From Nitrospirota bacterium (GTDB taxonomy: Bacteria > Nitrospirota > Nitrospiria > JACQBZ01), in the NCBI GenBank assembly GCA_016200255.1, contig JACQFA010000001.1:1-39978 (forward strand): 39,978 nucleotides of DNA. The letters run 5' to 3'. This document shows, in pieces, positions 7,475 to 16,753 of the stretch. The notes below the pieces were generated by a model. That model saw only the letters and a program-made list of their open reading frames with translations. It was not told where the DNA came from and searched no databases. The translations under genes were made by a program, and so were the position numbers. Within the stretch, counting starts at the first letter, position 1. Every line of letters begins with the position of its first letter.

Positions 7475-7645
7475 TCACATCCGGATCTCTTCCGAGTATC
7501 GAATCTCGGACTCATCCATGATCTCTTCGAGACAGGTGAAGCAGGTGAACGGAAAGGCCTCCACCGGCAGGGCGCAGGTCTCGGCCGTCAGTGTGTCGGT
7601 CTCGATGGCGGGGCTGCTGCAGGCTTTATGAATCATGACAATCAC
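7475..7645 (-). CDS. small four-cysteine hypothetical protein (56 aa)
   Basis: A short frame between the DUF4124-like gene and rnpB. It starts with GTG 7645, preceded by a textbook AAGGAG (7651-7656) at five bases; ATG 7636 is an in-frame alternative. The product is acidic, with four cysteines at residues 9, 24, 35 and 38; the last two form CFTC, followed by an acidic tail rich in Glu. A small metal-binding or redox protein is possible. I do not recognise a family. Support comes from the ribosome site and the position in the operon 25 bases after the upstream gene; coding status should be regarded as probable, not certain. Confidence 0.55.
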   Translation of the reverse strand: MIVMIHKACSSPAIETDTLTAETCALPVEAFPFTCFTCLEEIMDESEIRYSEEIRM

Positions 7646-7670
7646 GTCTTCTCCTTATCGTCACCACCGG

Positions 7671-8285
7671 CTATTTCTGATTCGCAATATTCTCGATGGT
7701 TTTCAGGCGGCCGGCCTCGCCCTTTTTCAGATCCTCCGCCTTTTGCTTGGGTGAGGAAATGATCTCGTTCCCTCCCGGAATGGAACCCATCAACTTCGCG
7801 GCCTGGGCACGCATGAAAATAAAATAGCAGAGATAGGCCGACAGGACCACGATCGCCAGCATGCCCAGACGGAGCGACGTCTTCAGGAACGCGCTCTCGA
7901 CCCGTTTTCGTAAAAAACTCAAGACCCCCAGACTCAAAATCAGGACGGGCAGAACCCCGATGATGATCAACCGGTATTCCGGCGGCTGGCTTTGAATCCA
8001 TTCCCGCAGCCGTGTTGCAAACGAGAGCGGGTCGGGTTTCGGAGGCGGGGGCGGCTCCGGCATTTTGATCAGGGGCGGCAACTCGACGACTTGGGTGGAC
8101 GAACGGTATTCGGCAGGAATGCGGGAGGGATCATCCGTAAAGACCGGTGTGCCGTTTGGACCGGCGTATCGGTAGATCGGACGATCGGACGCTTTCCCGA
8201 AATCCGTCGCGGCGGCGATGGATTTCCCCGACTCGTCGAACGCGAAAAACAGCAGGACCAGCAGAATAAGCGGAACGGTTTTCAA
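7671..8285 (-). CDS. membrane protein with N-terminal DUF4124-like domain
   Basis: The 204-residue protein starts with a signal-like hydrophobic stretch (VPLILLVLLFFAF). A short periplasmic domain follows, with IYRYAGPNGTPVFTDDPSRIPAEYR, the Y-x-Y-x-G-x-x-x-F/Y-T-D-x-P pattern of DUF4124. After a proline-rich linker (MPEPPPPPKP) come two membrane helices (about residues 105-124 and 139-159) and a charged tail with KQKAEDLKKGEAG. The start is TTG, supported by GGAGGGG four bases upstream and by the hydrophobic N-terminus. It follows the HD gene by 18 bases. The family has no clear function; an envelope role is all that can be said. Confidence 0.75.
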   Translation of the reverse strand: MKTVPLILLVLLFFAFDESGKSIAAATDFGKASDRPIYRYAGPNGTPVFTDDPSRIPAEYRSSTQVVELPPLIKMPEPPPPPKPDPLSFATRLREWIQSQPPEYRLIIIGVLPVLILSLGVLSFLRKRVESAFLKTSLRLGMLAIVVLSAYLCYFIFMRAQAAKLMGSIPGGNEIISSPKQKAEDLKKGEAGRLKTIENIANQK

Positions 8286-8303
8286 TTCCCCTCCGATGCT
8301 TTG

Positions 8304-9710
8304 TTACAGATTTGTGGAACTGCTGGGAGCTTCGCTTCCCAGGATACGTTCGGCAATGCGGGCCACTTCGGCGTCGTGCTCGTGGTTCAGCGTGAAGATC
8401 CGGCACTGGAGGATCTTGGCCGGGATGAAATCGAAATACTCGCGCAAAATCTCCTTCGAAACGGTCTTTGTGGACGGATCGTAGACGTAGATCTGGAACT
8501 CCCCCATGCTGAGCGGATTGAGCGGCCGGGGATCCTGGTTCGCCATGTCCACTTTGAAGGGCAGTTTCTTCAGCGCCGGCGGGAGACCCTCGCGGATGCG
8601 CCGTTCCACCGTTTCCTGATCCAGGAAGGTCCGGCCCCGCTCGCCGCCTCGGGTCGGAAGCGTCACGTCATAGGCCATCTTCCATTTCACATCGCGGTGG
8701 AAGATCAACTGCCACTCCCCGTACAATTTCCGCTTCCGCGCGTCCGAAGACCGTTCCCACCGACGGATTTCTTCCAGCAACGACCATTCGGTCAGGTCCA
8801 GGTATCTCAAGAGTTCTTTGAGGGGATTGTAAGGAAAAATTCTTTGGATCGTATCATGGAAGATATCGCGGAGATGCAGATCGATCGCCCGCGTCGTCCG
8901 ATGATAATACACATTCGAATAAAGATACAGGCGTGTGTTCAAAAACATCTGCAGTGCTGAAAACCCCGTCTTGTGGAGCGTCAGCCCTTTGCCCGTGAAA
9001 AAGGTGTAATGGATCAGCCGCCTGATGTCCACGGGACCGACCGCCACGCCGCACATGTAGGAATCCCGGAGAACGTAGTCCATGTTGTCGGCCGTGTAGA
9101 TCCCGCCCAGAATCGGCTGGAGGAAGACCAACCACCGAGGATATTTGGCACTGTTCTTCAACGGGTCCTTCAGAATCAAAAAAGCCACATGCTCCGGATT
9201 GATCTCCTCGCCGCGCCCGAACGCTCCGGAAGGGCTGCGGCGGATCTTCCGGATCAGACCCCCCAGTTCGTCCCGGATGATATGCTGTCCCAGCACCTCA
9301 TGCGTGATCCCGAACTTCGCCAGAAAGTTATCATCAAAAAAATGGCCGAACGGCCCGTGGCCGATGTCATGGACCAGGGCCGTGACCCGGAGCAGCTCCT
9401 CGATAAAATTCTCGGACGGACAGTCCGGGACGATCGCTTTCAACGAGGGGTAAAGATGGCGCGCGAACCGGCCGGCCAGATGCATCGCGCCAATGGAATG
9501 CTGGAACCGGCTGTGTTCGGCCGAGGGGTAGACCCAGCGGGCGCTCTGGAGCTGGTAGATGTACCGCAGCCGCTGCATCCAGGGGGAGTCGATGAGATGT
9601 TTCTCGGTGATTTCCTTTTCTTGATTCGGATAGGGAACGGTGAACGTGATGTATTCATGGACGGGGTCGGCGATGAGCGCCTGGCCTTCATAGGGCGATC
9701 CCTTAAACAT
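8304..9710 (-). CDS. HD-domain phosphohydrolase (COG1078, dGTPase/SAMHD1-like)
   Basis: The 468-residue protein matches the COG1078 group of metal-dependent HD hydrolases. The family includes nucleotide triphosphohydrolases such as SAMHD1, but the substrate of this bacterial branch is not certain. Motifs: HSRFQHSIG (His66, His71), VHDIGHGPFGHFF (His114-Asp115 metal pair, His118) and the later YTADNMDYVLRDSY, which holds the Asp that completes the metal site. The N-terminus carries the family's DPVHEYI. The start overlaps the end of the DUF2062 gene by eight bases, indicating coupled translation. Confidence 0.88.
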   Translation of the reverse strand: MFKGSPYEGQALIADPVHEYITFTVPYPNQEKEITEKHLIDSPWMQRLRYIYQLQSARWVYPSAEHSRFQHSIGAMHLAGRFARHLYPSLKAIVPDCPSENFIEELLRVTALVHDIGHGPFGHFFDDNFLAKFGITHEVLGQHIIRDELGGLIRKIRRSPSGAFGRGEEINPEHVAFLILKDPLKNSAKYPRWLVFLQPILGGIYTADNMDYVLRDSYMCGVAVGPVDIRRLIHYTFFTGKGLTLHKTGFSALQMFLNTRLYLYSNVYYHRTTRAIDLHLRDIFHDTIQRIFPYNPLKELLRYLDLTEWSLLEEIRRWERSSDARKRKLYGEWQLIFHRDVKWKMAYDVTLPTRGGERGRTFLDQETVERRIREGLPPALKKLPFKVDMANQDPRPLNPLSMGEFQIYVYDPSTKTVSKEILREYFDFIPAKILQCRIFTLNHEHDAEVARIAERILGSEAPSSSTNL

Positions 9711-10176
9711 GCGACGACTCCTCCGCGCGGTGGCGAAGATGGCGGTACTCCTTGACGAAGTAATAAACGCAAGGATAGGCGATGACGCTCGCGATGATCC
9801 CCAGCAGCGTCGTCCCGAGCAGGAACGGTTTGAGGTAAGGCTCCAGTTGAGGAATCGCGTTCACAATGGTGAGCTCCTGCCAATGGATCGGATGCAGGAG
9901 ATCATGCCGGCCGTAAATCTTGATGCCCAGCCAGAGACTGGTCCCGAAGATCGGGGCGAAGGTCCAAGGATTATTCACCAGCGTCCCGAGAACAACCGGC
10001 ACGGGATTCAGTCGAAGCGCCCAGGCGAGGAAAAAAGCGCTGATGAAATGGAGTCCGATAAAGGGCGAGAAGGAAATGAAAACCCCCAGAGAAAAAGCGG
10101 TCGCGATCCGGTGTGGATTCTCCCCCATATGGAGCATTGCCTTGATCTTGCCGCGCCAGTAGGAGATCGTTATCAT
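9703..10176 (-). CDS. DUF2062 membrane protein
   Basis: A 157-residue inner-membrane protein with the DUF2062 pattern: PHRIATAFSLGVFISFSPFIGLH and LGTLVNNPWTFAPIF, both typical for the family, and about four hydrophobic helices. The function of the family is not established. It starts inside the thiL stop codon (ATGA, overlap 10173-10176) and its own end overlaps the HD phosphohydrolase gene, placing it firmly inside the thiL operon. Confidence 0.85.
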   Translation of the reverse strand: MITISYWRGKIKAMLHMGENPHRIATAFSLGVFISFSPFIGLHFISAFFLAWALRLNPVPVVLGTLVNNPWTFAPIFGTSLWLGIKIYGRHDLLHPIHWQELTIVNAIPQLEPYLKPFLLGTTLLGIIASVIAYPCVYYFVKEYRHLRHRAEESSHV

Positions 10177-11195
10177 GGATGCGTAAAGTGCTCGTAGCCT
10201 CTCAAGGTTAAAGGAGCCTCCCGGCCCCCCGGTCCGACCACGGTGATTCCGCGGCGCCTGGGAACAATCGCGCCGATCGGCGTGACCGACAGGCCCGTCC
10301 GTTTCGCGGCGGTCTCGACCGCCGATGCATTTTTTTGACCCACCGAAAAAAGGAGTTCATAGTCTTCTCCCCCCCGGAGGGCATAATCCGGCGCCGACCG
10401 GCCGAGACGGCCGGCATGGGCGGCCAAGGCGGCCGAAACCGGGAGACGGTCCGATTCCAACCTCGCCCCCACGCGACCGGCCTCGCAGAGATGCCGGAGA
10501 TCGGACGCGAGCCCGTCCGAAAGGTCGATCATGGCTGTCGCCCACCCCCGACGGCCCAGCAGCCGCCCGAAGGCCACTCGGGGCTCGGGGAAAAAATGGC
10601 GGCAGATCAGATCGGATTCGCCCGCCATCGATCTTGAGTTTTTTCTCTTTTCTCGTTTCTTTAAAATTTCAAGCCCGGCCCGGGAGTCTCCCAGGCTGCC
10701 GGTGACATAGATCCGATCCCCGATCTGCGCGCCGGAACGGGTGACGGCGCGGCCCGGTTCGACTTCTCCCAAAACCATCACCGTGATCAGCATTCCCTTC
10801 GGCGAAGCAGAGGTGTCGCCGCCGATCAGCGCGACCCGATGCCGGCGGGCCAGCGACAACATCCCGTGATAAATTTCATCCACGGCCTTCACGGATGTTC
10901 GGCCCGGAACCGCGAGGCCGACCAGGAACGCGACGGGCCGGCCGCCCATCGCTGCCACATCGCTGAGGTTGGCGGCCATGGCTTTGTAACCGATTTGCCG
11001 GAAGGACCCGTAGGCCGGATCAAAATCGACCGCCTCGACGAGCAGGTCCGTCGTGACGATCAGATCCCGATGTGGAGTGATCCGCAGAACGGCCGCGTCA
11101 TCGCCGATCCCGACGGGAACGGCGGCCGGCCGCGACGGGACCCGCCGACGGATGCGTTGAAGGAGACCGAATTCCCCTAGCTGGTTTAGACGCAT
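10173..11195 (-). CDS. thiL: thiamine-monophosphate kinase
   Basis: ThiL phosphorylates thiamine monophosphate with ATP to give thiamine pyrophosphate, the last step of cofactor synthesis in the cytoplasm. The 340-residue product has the family opening LGEFGLLQRI, the metal-binding GIGDDAAVL (about 34-42), TTDLLVEAVDF, KAMAANLSDVAAMGG, IGGDTSAS and DLSDGLASDL, ending with GGEDYELLFSV. ATG 11195 is chosen because it gives the usual N-terminus; a GTG at 11228 would add eleven residues with no sign of conservation, and neither start has a strong Shine-Dalgarno. It lies 46 bases after lon and is coupled to the DUF2062 gene. Confidence 0.93.
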   Translation of the reverse strand: MRLNQLGEFGLLQRIRRRVPSRPAAVPVGIGDDAAVLRITPHRDLIVTTDLLVEAVDFDPAYGSFRQIGYKAMAANLSDVAAMGGRPVAFLVGLAVPGRTSVKAVDEIYHGMLSLARRHRVALIGGDTSASPKGMLITVMVLGEVEPGRAVTRSGAQIGDRIYVTGSLGDSRAGLEILKKREKRKNSRSMAGESDLICRHFFPEPRVAFGRLLGRRGWATAMIDLSDGLASDLRHLCEAGRVGARLESDRLPVSAALAAHAGRLGRSAPDYALRGGEDYELLFSVGQKNASAVETAAKRTGLSVTPIGAIVPRRRGITVVGPGGREAPLTLRGYEHFTHP

Positions 11196-11241
11196 GGCAC
11201 GGAAGCGGGCATCCGGCTCAGCACCCACGTCATGGGCATCC

Positions 11242-13686
11242 TCAATTGTTTTTCCGGGCCGAGAATGCCGGCATCAGAACCTTTTCGCGGCGGACCTTCT
11301 GCGCCGCCGGCCGGGGAACCTTGGCGCCGGACACCCGTCGTCGGAGCGCCGCCGGAAGGACATCGTCCATGGTTTCGGCAAAGATGAACTCCATCCCGCG
11401 GCGGACATGCTTGGGCACTTCCTCCAGGTCCTTCTCGTTTCGCTTGGGAAGGATCACGGTCTTGATCCCGGCCCGGCGGGCCGCCAGGATTTTTTCCTTC
11501 AACCCGCCGATCGGCAGCACACGCCCCCGGAGGGTCACCTCCCCCGTCATTGCCACATCGCGTCGGACCGGCGCGTTGGTAAAAACCGAGGCCAGGGCCG
11601 TCGCCATCGTGATGCCGGCCGAAGGACCGTCTTTGGGGATCGCGCCGGCCGGCACATGGATATGGATGTCGTTCTTTGCAAACAGATCCGGTTTGATCCC
11701 AAGCTCCTTTTCTTGGGACCGGATGTAACTCAGGGCCGCCTGGGCCGACTCCTTCATTACATCCCCCAGGTGCCCGGTCAGCATCACGCCTCCCTTGCCC
11801 TTCATGAAGGTGGCCTCGATATAGATGATGTCTCCGCCGGTCTCGGTCCAGGCCAGACCGGTCGAAACGCCGACCTCATCCTTTTCCTGTTCGAGCTCGG
11901 GCAGGAACTTCGGAACGCCGAGGAGTTTATGGACATTGGCCGGGGTCACGGTGAACTGCTTCTCTTTTCCTTCCGCAATCTGCCGGGCGATTTTCCGAAG
12001 GACATTTGCCAGTTCCCGCTCCAGGTTTCGGACCCCGGCCTCGCGGGTGTACTGCCGGATGATCATCCGGACGGCCAGATCCGTCAAGATCACATTTTTC
12101 TTCGTGACGCCGTGCTCCGTCAACTGCCGGGGAATGAGGAAATTCAGCGCGATGCCGAGTTTCTCCTCTTCGGTATAGCCGGACAGCTCGATCACCTCCA
12201 TGCGGTCCCGCAGCGGCGACAGGATTGTGTCGGTCATGTTGGCCGTCGTGATAAACATTACATGGGACAGATCAAACGGCACGCCCAGATAATGATCGCT
12301 GAAGGCGTTGTTCTGTTCGGGATCCAAAACCTCCAGAAGGGCCGCCGATGGGTCGCCGCGGAAATCGGTGCCGACCTTGTCGATCTCGTCCATCATGAAG
12401 ACCGGATTGTTCGTTCCGGCCTGCTTGATTCCCTGAATAATCCGGCCCGGCAGGGCCCCGACATAGGTCCGGCGATGCCCCCGGACCTCGGCCTCATCCC
12501 GGATTCCGCCCAAGGAGACGCGGACGAACTCCCTTCCCAGGGCCCGCGCGATCGATTTCCCAAGCGAGGTCTTCCCCACGCCCGGCGGCCCGACGAAACA
12601 GAGAATCGGTCCCTTCATCTTGTCCTTCATCTTGCGGACGGCCAGGTATTCCAAAATCCGTTCCTTGACCTTCTCCAGATCATAGTGGTCCGCGTCCAGC
12701 ACCTTGGAAGCCGCCTTGATGTCCAGATTGTCCTTCGTCTTCTTGCTCCAGGGAAGCTCCACCAGCCACTCGAGATAGCTCCGGACGGTCGAGGCCTCGG
12801 CCGAATCGGGATGCATATGCTCCAGCCGCTTGAGCTGCTTGTCGGCCTCCTTGCCGACCTTGTCGGGCATCTTGGCCTCTTTGATCCGCTTTTTGAACTC
12901 GCTGATCTCCTCGGCGCGTTCGTCCACGTCGCCCAGTTCCTTCTGGATCGCCTTGAGCTGCTCCCGGAGGAAATATTCCCGCTGGGTCTTGTCCATCTCG
13001 CCCTTGGCCTCGGCCTGGATCTTCTGCTGCATGTTCAGGACGCCCAGTTCCTTGGCCAGGATCTCGCTGACCTTCTTGAGGCGTTCCACGGGATCCAGGA
13101 TCTCCAGAATTTCCTGGGCCTCTTCGACCCGGAGTCCGAGATTCGAGATGATCATGTCGCTCAGGCGGCCGGGGTCGTCGAGGTTCTCGATCACCACCAG
13201 GACTTCCGGCAGAACCAGCTTTCCGAAACTGCTGATCTTCTCGAGCTGCTCCTTCACGGTGCGGATCAGCGCCTCGAGCTCCAACGACCGTTCGGTGATC
13301 TTCGGTTCCACGATCTTTTGGATCCGGACCTGGTAATACGGCTCGGAATGAACAAAGTCGAGAATGCGGGCCCGGGAAAGTCCCTGCACGAGGATCTTGA
13401 TCCGGCCGTCCGGAAGTTTCAGCATCCGCATGATCATTCCGACCGTCCCCATGGTGTGGATGTCCTTGGCTTCCGGGTTCTCGACGTCCAGCACCTTCTG
13501 GGCCGACATCAGGATCATGCGGTTTCCGGCCAGCGCCTCGTTGATCGCGCGGATCGACATTTCGCGCCCGACGAACAACGGCAGAACCATGTAGGGGAAA
13601 ACCACGATATCCCTAACCGGTATGAGCGGAAGGGCCCCCGGAATCTCGATCGGCTGTTGCGTCGTTTCTTTATCCTGTTCCGCCAC
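11242..13686 (-). CDS. lon: ATP-dependent protease Lon
   Basis: Lon is the hexameric cytoplasmic AAA+ serine protease that degrades misfolded and regulatory proteins. At 814 residues it has the standard length and all domains: N-terminal substrate domain ([19 protein letters not shown]), a long helical region ([33 protein letters not shown]), the ATPase core with Walker A GPPGVGKT and Walker [10 protein letters not shown], and the protease domain with Ser689 (KDGPSAG) and Lys732 (GGLKEK) as catalytic dyad, 43 residues apart as in E. coli. It follows hsp20 by 14 bases, a sensible pairing of a holdase with a protease. The tail after residue about 780 is basic ([17 protein letters not shown]). 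The 862-codon frame on the opposite strand is an artefact. Confidence 0.97.
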   Translation of the reverse strand: MAEQDKETTQQPIEIPGALPLIPVRDIVVFPYMVLPLFVGREMSIRAINEALAGNRMILMSAQKVLDVENPEAKDIHTMGTVGMIMRMLKLPDGRIKILVQGLSRARILDFVHSEPYYQVRIQKIVEPKITERSLELEALIRTVKEQLEKISSFGKLVLPEVLVVIENLDDPGRLSDMIISNLGLRVEEAQEILEILDPVERLKKVSEILAKELGVLNMQQKIQAEAKGEMDKTQREYFLREQLKAIQKELGDVDERAEEISEFKKRIKEAKMPDKVGKEADKQLKRLEHMHPDSAEASTVRSYLEWLVELPWSKKTKDNLDIKAASKVLDADHYDLEKVKERILEYLAVRKMKDKMKGPILCFVGPPGVGKTSLGKSIARALGREFVRVSLGGIRDEAEVRGHRRTYVGALPGRIIQGIKQAGTNNPVFMMDEIDKVGTDFRGDPSAALLEVLDPEQNNAFSDHYLGVPFDLSHVMFITTANMTDTILSPLRDRMEVIELSGYTEEEKLGIALNFLIPRQLTEHGVTKKNVILTDLAVRMIIRQYTREAGVRNLERELANVLRKIARQIAEGKEKQFTVTPANVHKLLGVPKFLPELEQEKDEVGVSTGLAWTETGGDIIYIEATFMKGKGGVMLTGHLGDVMKESAQAALSYIRSQEKELGIKPDLFAKNDIHIHVPAGAIPKDGPSAGITMATALASVFTNAPVRRDVAMTGEVTLRGRVLPIGGLKEKILAARRAGIKTVILPKRNEKDLEEVPKHVRRGMEFIFAETMDDVLPAALRRRVSGAKVPRPAAQKVRREKVLMPAFSARKNN

Positions 13687-13700
13687 GCGAATGCCCCCCT

Positions 13701-14141
13701 TTATTTGATCTCGATTTTAATCGCCCGCTTGCGCCGGTCTTCAATTTTCGGAAAACGGAGGATCAGCACCCCCTGCCGGTAGGACGCCTCGGCCTTTTGC
13801 GGATCGACCGCAAATGGAAGATGGATGATCCGGCGGAAATCTTCAAAGCACCGTTCCATCCGCAGATAATGCCCGGCCCCCTGGCCTTCGCCCCGCTGGC
13901 CTCTCCGTCCCTCGATCGTCACTTGATTGTCCACAAGGCGCACCGCCACCTCGGCCGGCTCGACCCCCGGCAGATCGGCCTCGAGCACGATGGCCTCCGA
14001 TTGCTCGTAGATATCCACCAGCGGAGTCTCGGTTTCGCCGACCATGCCCTTTCCTTCCCCTTCATCCGAGCGCCCGGATTCCTCAAATGATCCCAGCGGA
14101 TTATTGATCATCTTGATATGAAAGAACCGATCCTTCGGCAT
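13701..14141 (-). CDS. Hsp20/alpha-crystallin small heat-shock protein
   Basis: A 146-residue ATP-independent holdase chaperone. The central alpha-crystallin domain (about 40-135) contains [21 protein letters not shown], the second-strand motif VTIEGRR, and the late [16 protein letters not shown]. The final IKIEIK is the place of the oligomer-forming tail motif. The N-terminal arm (about 38 residues) is short and acidic. It lies between galU and lon on the same strand; no heat-shock promoter or CIRCE/ROSE-like element is visible in the 23-base gap in front of it, so it appears to be expressed with the galU-coaE transcript. Confidence 0.92.
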   Translation of the reverse strand: MPKDRFFHIKMINNPLGSFEESGRSDEGEGKGMVGETETPLVDIYEQSEAIVLEADLPGVEPAEVAVRLVDNQVTIEGRRGQRGEGQGAGHYLRMERCFEDFRRIIHLPFAVDPQKAEASYRQGVLILRFPKIEDRRKRAIKIEIK

Positions 14142-14164
14142 GAAGGAGATCTCCCGCCCCCGGC

Positions 14165-15037
14165 TTACAACTTCAGGCTCTTGAGATACTGCTTGAATGA
14201 CTTGCCCAGATCGGGACGTTTCAGCCCGAACTCGACCGTGGCCTTCAGAAAACCCAGTTTGTCCCCAGCGTCATAGCGCGTGCCCTGAAGCCGTTTCCCG
14301 TACATCGGCTTTTGCCGGGCCAGGATTCGAAGCGCGTCGGTCAACTGGATCTCCCCGTTTTTACCCGGCGGCGTCTTGTCAAGCGCGTCGAAAATTTCGG
14401 ACGTCAGGATATACCGGCCGATGACGGCCAGGTTCGACGGGGCCTTCTCGGGAACCGGCTTCTCGACCAGGTCGTCGATCCGGTATAGATCCGTTTCGAC
14501 CGGCTCGGCCTTGATCACTCCGTACTGATGGACCTCCGATTTCGGCACGGGCTGAACGCCCACGACCGGACACCGGAACCGGTCGTAGATCTGAATCATC
14601 TGCCGGAGCGCAGGCACCGGAGCGTCGAGAATATCGTCGCCCAACATCACCGCAAACGGCTCATTTCCGATCAAGTGACGGGCGCACAGAACGGCATGGC
14701 CGAGTCCCCGCGCATGGCGCTGGCGCACGTAACAGAAATCGGCCAGGTCTGCGATCTCCTGGATTTCTTTTAATAGGACTTTTTTTCCGTTTTCGCGGAG
14801 GTTCTCTTCCAGTTCAAAAGAGACGTCGAAATGGTCCTCGATTGCCCGCTTGCCCCGGCCGGTGATGATGATGATCTCGCGGATGCCGGATGCCACCGCC
14901 TCTTCCACAACGTACTGGATCAGGGGCTTATCCACCAGCGGAAGCATCTCCTTCGGAGAGGCCTTGGTCGCAGGAAGAAATCGGGTTCCCAACCCGGCGG
15001 CCGGGATGACGGCCTTGGTGACGCTTGAGGACGACAT
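14165..15037 (-). CDS. galU: UTP-glucose-1-phosphate uridylyltransferase
   Basis: GalU makes UDP-glucose from UTP and glucose-1-phosphate, feeding polysaccharide and lipopolysaccharide synthesis. The 290-residue protein shows the nucleotidyltransferase signature AVIPAAGLGTRFLPATKASPKEMLPLVDKP near the N-terminus, the metal/sugar site LGDDIL, and the later EKP and QLTDAL segments typical for GalU. ATG 15037 is used; ATG 15046 would add three residues and neither start has a clear ribosome site. It follows coaE after about 45 bases. (The signature is quoted in part: key residues are the GLGTRFLP loop and the Lys of ASPKEM.). Confidence 0.94.
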   Translation of the reverse strand: MSSSSVTKAVIPAAGLGTRFLPATKASPKEMLPLVDKPLIQYVVEEAVASGIREIIIITGRGKRAIEDHFDVSFELEENLRENGKKVLLKEIQEIADLADFCYVRQRHARGLGHAVLCARHLIGNEPFAVMLGDDILDAPVPALRQMIQIYDRFRCPVVGVQPVPKSEVHQYGVIKAEPVETDLYRIDDLVEKPVPEKAPSNLAVIGRYILTSEIFDALDKTPPGKNGEIQLTDALRILARQKPMYGKRLQGTRYDAGDKLGFLKATVEFGLKRPDLGKSFKQYLKSLKL

Positions 15038-15082
15038 GGGCCCCATTCTACTTGGAGAATCGGTGAAAAGTCAATCCCGCCC

Positions 15083-15685
15083 TCACGCCAATGCGGCGAG
15101 TTCCTGATAGATTTTGCGAACCTGGCCTTCAATGATTTGCAGCGACTGTCCCCCATCAATGGTATAGTCGGCCCTGTTTTTCTTTTTGGACTGCGGCATC
15201 TGTGCCTCGATGCGCCGTACGGCTTCTTCCCGCGAGAGTCCGTCCCGTTTCATGATGCGGCCGATCTGCTTCCGCCGATCAATCGTGACTAGAATCACCT
15301 TATCCATCAATAGATCCGATCCGGTCTCGATCAGCAACGCGGCGTCGAACAAAACGATCGCTTTCGGATCCTTCTGCGAGATCGCCTTTCGGCGGCGTTC
15401 CTCCTCCCGGAAAACATAGGGATGGACGATCGAATTCAGCAGCTCTCTTTTTTCGGAATCGCCAAATACCGCGCGGCCCAGCTTGGCCCGGTCGAGCGTT
15501 CCGTCCAGATTCAAGACATCCGGCCCGAAGGCCTCCACGATCCGTTTCAGAACCGGGCCATCCGGTCGGACTGCCTCGTGGGCCAGCTCATCCGCGTCGA
15601 TCAGATGGGCGCCCAGCCGCTCGAAAATCTGAGCCACCTGAGATTTCCCGCTTCCGATCCCGCCTGTCAGTCCGACGAGGAGCAT
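15083..15685 (-). CDS. coaE: dephospho-CoA kinase
   Basis: CoaE phosphorylates the ribose 3'-OH of dephospho-CoA, the final step of coenzyme A synthesis. The 200-residue protein starts with the P-loop MLLVGLTGGIGSGKS, followed by the CoA-binding LIDADELAHE and the lid region with RDGLSREEAVRRIEAQMP. ATG 15685 is chosen because it places the P-loop at residues 8-15 as in homologues and has GCGGAG seven bases upstream; an upstream in-frame start at 15727 is spurious. It opens the long minus-strand gene run and is divergent from the moxR operon. Confidence 0.95.
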   Translation of the reverse strand: MLLVGLTGGIGSGKSQVAQIFERLGAHLIDADELAHEAVRPDGPVLKRIVEAFGPDVLNLDGTLDRAKLGRAVFGDSEKRELLNSIVHPYVFREEERRRKAISQKDPKAIVLFDAALLIETGSDLLMDKVILVTIDRRKQIGRIMKRDGLSREEAVRRIEAQMPQSKKKNRADYTIDGGQSLQIIEGQVRKIYQELAALA

Positions 15686-15717
15686 CGCTTCTCCGCAACA
15701 CCATTGCAAATGGAGAC

Positions 15718-15726
15718 ATTCTACCA
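15718..15726 (-). promoter_or_regulatory. extended -10 promoter of the coaE operon
   Basis: On the minus strand TGGTAGAAT gives an extended -10 (TGn followed by TAGAAT, 15718-15723). No good -35 is present, as is common for extended -10 promoters. The leader of about 25 bases contains a five-pair hairpin (CCATT/AATGG, 15701-15713) and the coaE ribosome site. Confidence 0.5.
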
Positions 15727-15752
15727 TACTACGGTAACCGGCTCCAGTCGCG

Positions 15753-15781
15753 TTGACTATTCAGACCCCCTCTGCTAAGCT
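15753..15781 (+). promoter_or_regulatory. moxR operon promoter placed for a leaderless transcript
   Basis: TTGACT (15753-15758) and TAAGCT (15776-15781) are 17 bases apart. The ATG of moxR at 15788 begins seven bases after the -10, i.e. at the expected +1, and has no Shine-Dalgarno sequence. The -10 is weak (3 of 6). Confidence 0.45.
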
Positions 15782-15787
15782 TTCACC

Positions 15788-16732
15788 ATGCTCCATGCCG
15801 ATAAGAAAATCCGGGCGCTCCAAGAGAATATCGAACAGGTGATCAAGGGCAAGCCGGAGGCGGTTCGTCTCACGATCACGACGCTGCTGGCCCGTGGGCA
15901 TCTGCTGATCGAGGATGTCCCGGGCGTCGGCAAGACCACGCTGGCCCACAGCCTGGCGCGTTCGCTCGATTGCGGCTTCCGCCGCATCCAGTTTACGAGC
16001 GATCTTCTTCCCTCGGATATCCTGGGCGTCAGCGTTTATAATCAGCAGAGCGCGGCTTTTGAATTCAAACCGGGACCGATCTTCGCGAACATCATCCTGG
16101 CGGACGAGATCAACCGCACCACCCCCAAAACCCAGTCCAGCCTCCTGGAGGCGATGAACGACGTGCAGGTCTCGGTCGACAGCCGCACCTACCCGCTTCC
16201 CAAGCCGTTCATGGTAATCGCCACGCAGAATCCGCTGGAATACCACGGAACCTATCCTCTGCCCGAATCGCAGCTGGACCGCTTCATGATGAGGATCCGG
16301 ATCGGTTATCCTGATCCGTCGGATGAAAAGGTGATTCTCACGACCCAGCGCCTTTTTCAACCGGCCAGCGACCTTAAACCGGTCCTGACGGCCGGCGAGG
16401 TGCTGGATCTCCAGAACGCCGTGGATCAGGTCCGAATGGATGAAGGCCTCGCGGATTATCTGCTGGCCCTGACGCGGGCGACGCGGAACAGCGAGTTGTT
16501 GGGGCTGGGCGTCAGCCCGCGCGGTGCGATGGCGCTCCACAAAGCGGCACAGGCCTACGCCTTTGTCAACGGCCGGGCCTATTGCATTCCGGACGACATC
16601 AAACGGCTGGCCCCGCTGGTTTTCGCCCATCGCGTGATCGTCAATACACGTCTGGAGACCTATGGCCGGCGGGGCGAGGATGCCGAGCGCATTCTTCAGG
16701 AATTGGTGAGCCAGGTCCCCGTTCCGCTCTGA
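15788..16732 (+). CDS. MoxR-family AAA+ ATPase
   Basis: MoxR ATPases are chaperone-like AAA+ proteins encoded next to DUF58 and von Willebrand or transglutaminase proteins and are thought to help assemble or activate envelope or metal-centre proteins. This 314-residue protein has Walker A VPGVGKTT (residues 44-51), the MoxR-typical [15 protein letters not shown], Walker B ILADEINR, the sensor region [24 protein letters not shown], and a C-terminal lid with [11 protein letters not shown]. It is the first gene of a three-gene operon with the DUF58 and transglutaminase genes. Its start has no ribosome site; see the promoter entry. Confidence 0.93.
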   Translation: MLHADKKIRALQENIEQVIKGKPEAVRLTITTLLARGHLLIEDVPGVGKTTLAHSLARSLDCGFRRIQFTSDLLPSDILGVSVYNQQSAAFEFKPGPIFANIILADEINRTTPKTQSSLLEAMNDVQVSVDSRTYPLPKPFMVIATQNPLEYHGTYPLPESQLDRFMMRIRIGYPDPSDEKVILTTQRLFQPASDLKPVLTAGEVLDLQNAVDQVRMDEGLADYLLALTRATRNSELLGLGVSPRGAMALHKAAQAYAFVNGRAYCIPDDIKRLAPLVFAHRVIVNTRLETYGRRGEDAERILQELVSQVPVPL

Positions 16733-16753
16733 CGCAAGCGAGCATCCCTTTTC

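Noticed and set aside
7992..9755. Long plus-strand frames opposite the HD phosphohydrolase
   Set aside because: Antisense shadows of a gene with clear HD motifs; no ribosome site or family features.
11194..13782. 862-codon open frame on the plus strand
   Set aside because: It is the exact antisense of lon, low in complexity (His/Asp/Leu/Gln rich) and arises from the GC-rich codon pattern of the real gene; lon has every catalytic motif.
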